This document shows, piece by piece, positions 24,758 through 28,310 of a stretch of 28,310 nt of DNA. Positions within the stretch are counted from its first letter, which is position 1; each line of letters begins with the position of its first letter. The position numbers and the translations under genes were made by a program. Origin of the DNA: an uncultured Bacteroidales bacterium (GTDB lineage Bacteria; Bacteroidota; Bacteroidia; Bacteroidales; FEN-979); NCBI GenBank assembly GCA_903928285.1, contig CAIYQH010000084.1:1-28310 (forward strand), written 5' to 3'. The notes below the pieces were generated by a model. It had not been told where the DNA came from, did no database searches, and saw only the letters and a list, made by a program, of their open reading frames with translations.

Positions 24758-26392
24758 TTACTGGTACAGGAATCTTTTGATACTCTTTTTAGGCGTTTTT
24801 TCGAATTCAGCCTGGGTAATCTCAAAGCTGGCTACGCGGGCATATTTTGGAAGGTGATGGTTAAGTTCATGAATATATTCCTTGAATACCTGGGGCAGCT
24901 GCTCACGCGTCATCCCGGCGCTTTCCATGGCGTCGAAATCGGGATAGATCAGGGCGATAAGCTTGCCTTCGCGGTCGGTTACCAGCGACTCCATCACCAT
25001 AAAACGGTTGTTCAGCCTGGCTTCGATCTCCTCAGGATAGATATTTTTCCCCGATGGGCCGAGGATCATGCTCTTGCTCCGGCCTTTGATATAGATATTC
25101 CCTTTGCGGTCGGTCACGCCGAGGTCGCCGGTGTGAAGCCATCCCGAAGGGTCGATCACCGCAAGGGTCGCCTCTTCATTTTTGTAATAGCCAAGCATCA
25201 CGTGGTTCCCACGCAGCAGGATCTCTCCCGACTGATGGTAGGGATGCTCGGAGTCGATCTGGACCTCGAGTTCATCGACCACCCTGCCGGAAGCCCCGGT
25301 TTGCGTGGTTTTCCAGGAGGCATAGGAGATCAGCGGACCGCATTCGGTCATACCATAGCCCACGGTAAAGGGGAAGTTCATTTTCCTGAAGAAGTGCTCG
25401 GCCTGGGCATTAAAGGGAGCTCCCCCGATAACCAGCTCGCGGAAGTTGCCGCCGAATACATCGATCATCCTCCGGCGGATCTTTTTGTAAACAAGGTTTT
25501 TCAGGAAGGGGATGTTGATCAGTAGCCTCACTTCGGGTTTGCGGAGGGCCGGCAGGATCTGTGACTTGTAGATCTTTTCGATGATCAGCGGGACCGACAG
25601 GATCAGGGCGGGGCGGATCTCCTGGAAAGCCTGCATGATGATCTTGGGAGAGGGCGTTTTGGTCAGGAAGGTGATGTCGCAGCCCAGGCTGAAGGGGAAG
25701 AGAAATTCGAAGGCACAGCCATAGGTATGGGCCAGGGGCAGGAACGAGAGGATCTTGTCGCGCGGATTCAGTGGCATGTTCCGGTGGGCATAGAGGATAT
25801 TCCCCAGGATACTCTTGTGCTGCAGAACCACACCCTTGGAGAACCCCGTTGTTCCCGAGGTGTAGCTGATCACGGCAATATAGTCGGGAGCGGAGGAGGC
25901 AAAGCTGAGATCTTCCGGGGAAACGGGTTTGCCGGGATCTGTTAATCCCGTGCTCAAAGCCGAAGGATCACGGGAAAAGAGGACCGAATCATCCTGTATC
26001 TTCAGGATCTGCCTGACCTGGGGAAATGTCTGCGGATCGAGGTCCCTGAACATGCTCTCCTCCATGAAAAGCAGCACCGAATCGGAATGGGCCACGATCG
26101 ACTGGATGTCGGCAGGCTTGAAATCAGGCAGGATGGGTACGATCACCGCGCCATAGGTTACCGTTGCCAGGTAGATCATCCCCCAATGGGCCGAATTCTT
26201 GCCCAAAAGGGCAATATGGTCTCCCTTTTGAACGCCGGCGGCCCTGAAAAATGTATGGATTTTTACAATGCGTTCACCAACAGCCCTGTATGTGAATGAA
26301 TCACCGCCATAATCTGAAAGGGCCGTGAGTTCCCAGTTACCGCGGATGGCCGTCTCAAAAACAGCTATCAGACCGGTAGATTTTAAATTCAT
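24758..26392 (-). CDS. Long-chain acyl-CoA ligase (AMP-binding, FadD-like)
   Basis: An ANL-superfamily adenylating enzyme of 544 residues that would activate a carboxylic acid, most likely a long-chain fatty acid, with ATP and load it on CoA. Motifs in order: the P-loop YTSGTTGFSKGVV (about 174-186), a VGYGMTECGPLISY A5 motif, and WLHTGDLGVTDRKGNIYIKGRSK (A7/A8 hinge). The C-terminal domain follows, with GKNIYPEEIEARLN and a final KTPKKSIKRFLY carrying the likely catalytic lysine. The length and the GRSKSMILGPSGKNIYPEEIE block fit bacterial long-chain acyl-CoA synthetases better than Acs. It stands between an NAD(P)-dependent 3-beta-HSD-type reductase (77 bp upstream) and the M16 peptidase. 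A lipid-modifying role shared with the reductase is plausible but unproven. Other ANL functions, such as aryl-CoA ligase, are less likely. Confidence 0.9.
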   Translation of the reverse strand: MNLKSTGLIAVFETAIRGNWELTALSDYGGDSFTYRAVGERIVKIHTFFRAAGVQKGDHIALLGKNSAHWGMIYLATVTYGAVIVPILPDFKPADIQSIVAHSDSVLLFMEESMFRDLDPQTFPQVRQILKIQDDSVLFSRDPSALSTGLTDPGKPVSPEDLSFASSAPDYIAVISYTSGTTGFSKGVVLQHKSILGNILYAHRNMPLNPRDKILSFLPLAHTYGCAFEFLFPFSLGCDITFLTKTPSPKIIMQAFQEIRPALILSVPLIIEKIYKSQILPALRKPEVRLLINIPFLKNLVYKKIRRRMIDVFGGNFRELVIGGAPFNAQAEHFFRKMNFPFTVGYGMTECGPLISYASWKTTQTGASGRVVDELEVQIDSEHPYHQSGEILLRGNHVMLGYYKNEEATLAVIDPSGWLHTGDLGVTDRKGNIYIKGRSKSMILGPSGKNIYPEEIEARLNNRFMVMESLVTDREGKLIALIYPDFDAMESAGMTREQLPQVFKEYIHELNHHLPKYARVASFEITQAEFEKTPKKSIKRFLYQ

Positions 26393-26469
26393 GAAACGGG
26401 AGTTTTAAGGTCCACTAAGTTCCGAAAAAATCCAATCGAAGGAAATTTTTTGCAAAAAAATATGGCTGA

Positions 26470-27570
26470 TTATTTTACAGCCGCAACCTGCCACCAGGCA
26501 ACCGTACGGATGAAGGCCTCCCCGGCGGAATACCTGGGCTCAAAACCGAAATCTTTCCGTGCCTTTTCAGCACTGAAGGTGAAATCGTTACAGGTATAGA
26601 TGACCGCAAACCGGCTGAATTTGGGAGCATACTTTCTGACCGGCCTGACGAGCAGGGCGACCCCCTCCGAAATCATCCCCATGAAATAGGCCAGTCCGCG
26701 CGGAATCCAGATGTTTTTCGGCCGGATCGTATAACCGGCACCCTCAACAATACGGTCAAAAAAGGTGAAAAAGTTGGCCGGAGGGCCGTCGGTAATAAAA
26801 TAGGGCTGGCCTGCCACAGCCGGATTGCCTTCCAGCAGGGCCTTCGATGCCAGCACATGCGCCCAGGCCATGTTCCCCACATACACATGCTGCGACAGGG
26901 AGGAGCCGTTGCCCAGACGGACATAAAACCCGCCCCTGGCCATCCTGATCAGCGACCCGATATGAAAGGGGTCGCCCTCCCCGTAAATGTCGGCCGGACG
27001 CAGCACACAGGTGGTCATCCGGGCGGGACTTGTCATCCTGTCGCCAGCCTCGATTTCCATGCCGTTCGATTCAAGTACCCTTTTTTCCGAAAGATATTTG
27101 CTGTGGCAGTACATATTGGGATGGCGCGCCGGATAGGGGATGGTTTCGTCGATATCAACCAGCGAATTCCCGCCAAAAACGGCATCCAGCGAACTGGTAT
27201 AGACCAGGTGACTCACCCCGTGGAGGCTGCATCCGCGGATCACATTTTCTGTACCCCCGAAATTCACCGACAGCACCTCCTGTTCGGGCCGGGTGCCCCA
27301 GTCAACCATCGCTGCTGAATGGATCACCAGGTCGATGCCGCGGCAAGCCTCGCTTACCGCCTGTGCATCACGGATATCGCCGGTAATGCTCTCGATCCGT
27401 TGGTCGGCGGGACCGGAAAAGGGAACAAGGTCGAAGATTCGCAGCAGCGATGGCTGCAAGGGGGAGTCAGTATCCAGCAGTTCGGCGGCAATGGCCCTGC
27501 CCAGGAACCCGGAACCTCCGGTAAGGAGGATTCGCGGAAATTTCTGGCCGGGGGAAGCAGGTTGTGTCAT
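26470..27570 (-). CDS. NAD(P)-dependent 3-beta-hydroxysteroid-dehydrogenase/epimerase-type reductase (extended SDR)
   Basis: A 366-residue extended short-chain dehydrogenase. The nucleotide-binding motif TGGSGFLG is near residue 17, the structural DIRD acidic motif near 65, and the catalytic Y154-x3-K158 (YCHSK) follows a SSLDAVFG strand. The order RPADIYGEGDPFHIGSLI, HVYVGNMAWAHVLA and YFITDGPPANFFTFFD is typical of the 3-beta-HSD subgroup (sterol-type dehydrogenases, OleD-like and HpnA-like proteins) rather than of sugar-nucleotide epimerases. The C-terminal third has a hydrophobic segment (LAYFMGMISEGVALLV) that could touch the membrane. The acyl-CoA ligase gene follows 77 bp downstream, suggesting a shared lipid or polyketide-like substrate. 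The exact reaction cannot be assigned. The gene is divergent from the small membrane-protein gene at 27684. Confidence 0.85.
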   Translation of the reverse strand: MTQPASPGQKFPRILLTGGSGFLGRAIAAELLDTDSPLQPSLLRIFDLVPFSGPADQRIESITGDIRDAQAVSEACRGIDLVIHSAAMVDWGTRPEQEVLSVNFGGTENVIRGCSLHGVSHLVYTSSLDAVFGGNSLVDIDETIPYPARHPNMYCHSKYLSEKRVLESNGMEIEAGDRMTSPARMTTCVLRPADIYGEGDPFHIGSLIRMARGGFYVRLGNGSSLSQHVYVGNMAWAHVLASKALLEGNPAVAGQPYFITDGPPANFFTFFDRIVEGAGYTIRPKNIWIPRGLAYFMGMISEGVALLVRPVRKYAPKFSRFAVIYTCNDFTFSAEKARKDFGFEPRYSAGEAFIRTVAWWQVAAVK

Positions 27571-27598
27571 GGGAAGTTCAGGTTGGGAATAAAAAACG

Positions 27599-27606
27599 CA
27601 AATGTA
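27599..27606 (-). promoter_or_regulatory. Probable -7 box of the reductase gene
   Basis: The minus-strand octamer TACATTTG fully matches TAnnTTTG and sits 28 bp before the reductase ATG. No TTG is placed at the usual -33 distance, so the assignment rests on the -7 box alone. Confidence 0.4.
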
Positions 27607-27628
27607 AAAACTCCCTGGTCTGTTTGTG

Positions 27629-27659
27629 TTTGATTTTAAAGAAACTTCAAGTAAGTTTG
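27629..27659 (+). promoter_or_regulatory. Bacteroidetes-type promoter of the small membrane protein gene
   Basis: TTTG (27629-27632), a 19-nt spacer and TAAGTTTG (27652-27659) are a complete match to the phylum's TTTG-N19-TAnnTTTG promoter, the best in the window. The ATG follows 24 bp after the box, which supports the start at 27684 over the longer open frame beginning at 27564. Confidence 0.7.
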
Positions 27660-27683
27660 CATGTTCAATCTAATTTTCGGAAA

Positions 27684-28052
27684 ATGAAGAAATTTCTATA
27701 CTGGAGTCTGGCGATCCTGATCGTCATCGTAGCCCTCTTCTCTTATTGGAAATACAGTTTCACCTACAGCGAGGGCAACCGGTCGGGACTGCTGCAGAAG
27801 TTTTCCTATAAGGGAACCATCTTTAAAACCTATGAAGGCGAGCTGATCCTCAGCAGCATCAAGAGCAACCAGGATGTTTCGCTGGCCTCTGAAAAATTCT
27901 ACTTCTCAGTGCCCGACAAAGCCCTTGCCGAAAAGTTGCTGCACCTGGAGGGTACCATGGTGGTGCTGCATTACAAGGAGAAAAACGGCACCCTCTCCTG
28001 GCGCGGCGATACCCGGTACCTGGTCGACAGCCTGATAACCACGCCAAATTAA
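27684..28052 (+). CDS. Small membrane-anchored conserved hypothetical protein
   Basis: A 122-residue protein from the ATG at 27684. Residues 1-23 form a single hydrophobic anchor or uncleaved signal (MKKFLYWSLAILIVIVALFSYWKY). The rest is a compact soluble domain: TYSEGNRSGLLQKFSYKGTI, FKTYEGEL, FYFSVPDKALAEKLLHLEG, and a C-terminal VVLHYKEKNGTLSWRGDTRYLV. I recognise this as a small family common in Bacteroidetes. From memory, members sometimes carry the database label 6-phosphogluconate dehydrogenase, but nothing here resembles that enzyme (no Rossmann GxGxxG, far too short), so the label should not be transferred. The domain probably faces the periplasm. Function is unknown. A strong promoter precedes it, and it is divergent from the reductase gene. 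Confidence 0.85.
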   Translation: MKKFLYWSLAILIVIVALFSYWKYSFTYSEGNRSGLLQKFSYKGTIFKTYEGELILSSIKSNQDVSLASEKFYFSVPDKALAEKLLHLEGTMVVLHYKEKNGTLSWRGDTRYLVDSLITTPN

Positions 28053-28167
28053 GGTCTTAACAGCTGGTTTGTTGCACAATCCCTGCCGGGATAACTGTTT
28101 TACTGATAAGGCATTTTGCCAGCCTGTGATTTATTCATTCATGATCCATAACCTATAACCCAATTAT

Positions 28168-28310
28168 ATGACCCAACAATCCGACTATCTTATCATTGGC
28201 GCCGGAATCATCGGTCTGGCCATTGCCCGTGAACTCAGATCGAGGTATTCCCAGGCATCTATTACCATTCTTGAGAAGGAGCCTGATGTTGCATACCACT
28301 CCAGCGGCCG
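28168..28310 (+). CDS. lhgO: FAD-dependent oxidoreductase, probable L-2-hydroxyglutarate oxidase, 5' part only
   Basis: The window ends 47 codons into this gene. The visible N-terminus begins MTQQSDYLIIGAGIIGLAIA, a dinucleotide-binding fold with GAGIIG, then an ITILEKEPDV strand whose Glu would bind the FAD ribose, and AYHSSGR. The HSSGR ending resembles the start of the HxxGRNSGVLH-type motif of LhgO/YgaF and other DAO-family oxidases. LhgO oxidises L-2-hydroxyglutarate to 2-oxoglutarate and passes electrons to the membrane quinone pool. Glycerol-3-phosphate dehydrogenase-like or other DAO members remain possible because only the cofactor site is visible. The 115-bp stretch before it shows no clear TAnnTTTG box. 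Confidence 0.7.
   Translation, partial: MTQQSDYLIIGAGIIGLAIARELRSRYSQASITILEKEPDVAYHSSG

Noticed and set aside
28110..28120. GGCATTTTGCC hairpin after the small membrane-protein gene as a terminator
   Set aside because: The stem is only 4 bp with a 3-nt loop and no T-tract follows; too weak to call.
1..28310. Search by eye for CRISPR arrays, tRNA/rRNA genes, insertion sequences, attachment sites and riboswitches
   Set aside because: No regularly spaced repeats, tRNA-like folds, transposase or integrase motifs were found; intergenic gaps are short and mostly hold promoters.

Overview
The window reads as a chromosomal segment of a Bacteroidetes/Bacteroidota bacterium. Three things point there. 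Two secreted proteins end in type IX secretion (T9SS) type A sorting domains. Several genes are preceded by the phylum's TAnnTTTG -7 box. The families present (DUF3667 zinc-ribbon membrane proteins, SusC-type outer-membrane barrels, BNR and Ycf48-like propellers with C-terminal sorting tails) are typical of the phylum. Base composition looks balanced and even across the window, and I see no rRNA, tRNA, CRISPR array, transposase or integrase. It looks like ordinary chromosome with some lineage-specific accessory genes.

Layout. Positions 22-4926 (minus strand) carry cell-envelope genes: a triple-FKBP periplasmic prolyl isomerase, a T9SS-exported BNR/Asp-box propeller, and a TonB-dependent-receptor-like barrel that lacks its plug. 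Positions 5304-10355 (plus) carry a soluble five-PAS sensor histidine kinase, a DUF4197 exported protein, and a B12-binding radical SAM enzyme with a DUF4070 tail. Positions 10318-14948 form a multidrug-efflux locus: a divergent MarR repressor, then an EmrA-like membrane-fusion protein, an EmrB-like 14-TM transporter and a TolC-like outer-membrane channel. A promoter and an imperfect palindrome sit between repressor and pump. Positions 14974-19258 (minus) hold acetyl-CoA synthetase, a Ycf48-like T9SS propeller and a DUF3667 protein, spaced tightly enough to be one transcript.

Positions 19407-21871 (plus) hold a translationally coupled pair: an exported protein with two complete retropepsin-like DTG lobes, and an exported protein with four tandem glycogen-binding (CBM48/AMPK-beta type) modules and no catalytic domain. 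This pair is the most unusual content of the window. Positions 21890-27570 (minus) hold an exported M16 zinc peptidase, a long-chain acyl-CoA ligase and a 3-beta-HSD-type NAD(P)-dependent reductase. Positions 27684-28310 (plus) hold a small membrane-anchored protein and the first 47 codons of an LhgO-like FAD oxidoreductase cut by the window edge.

All function calls rest on motifs and family resemblance recognised by eye; no database search was possible.
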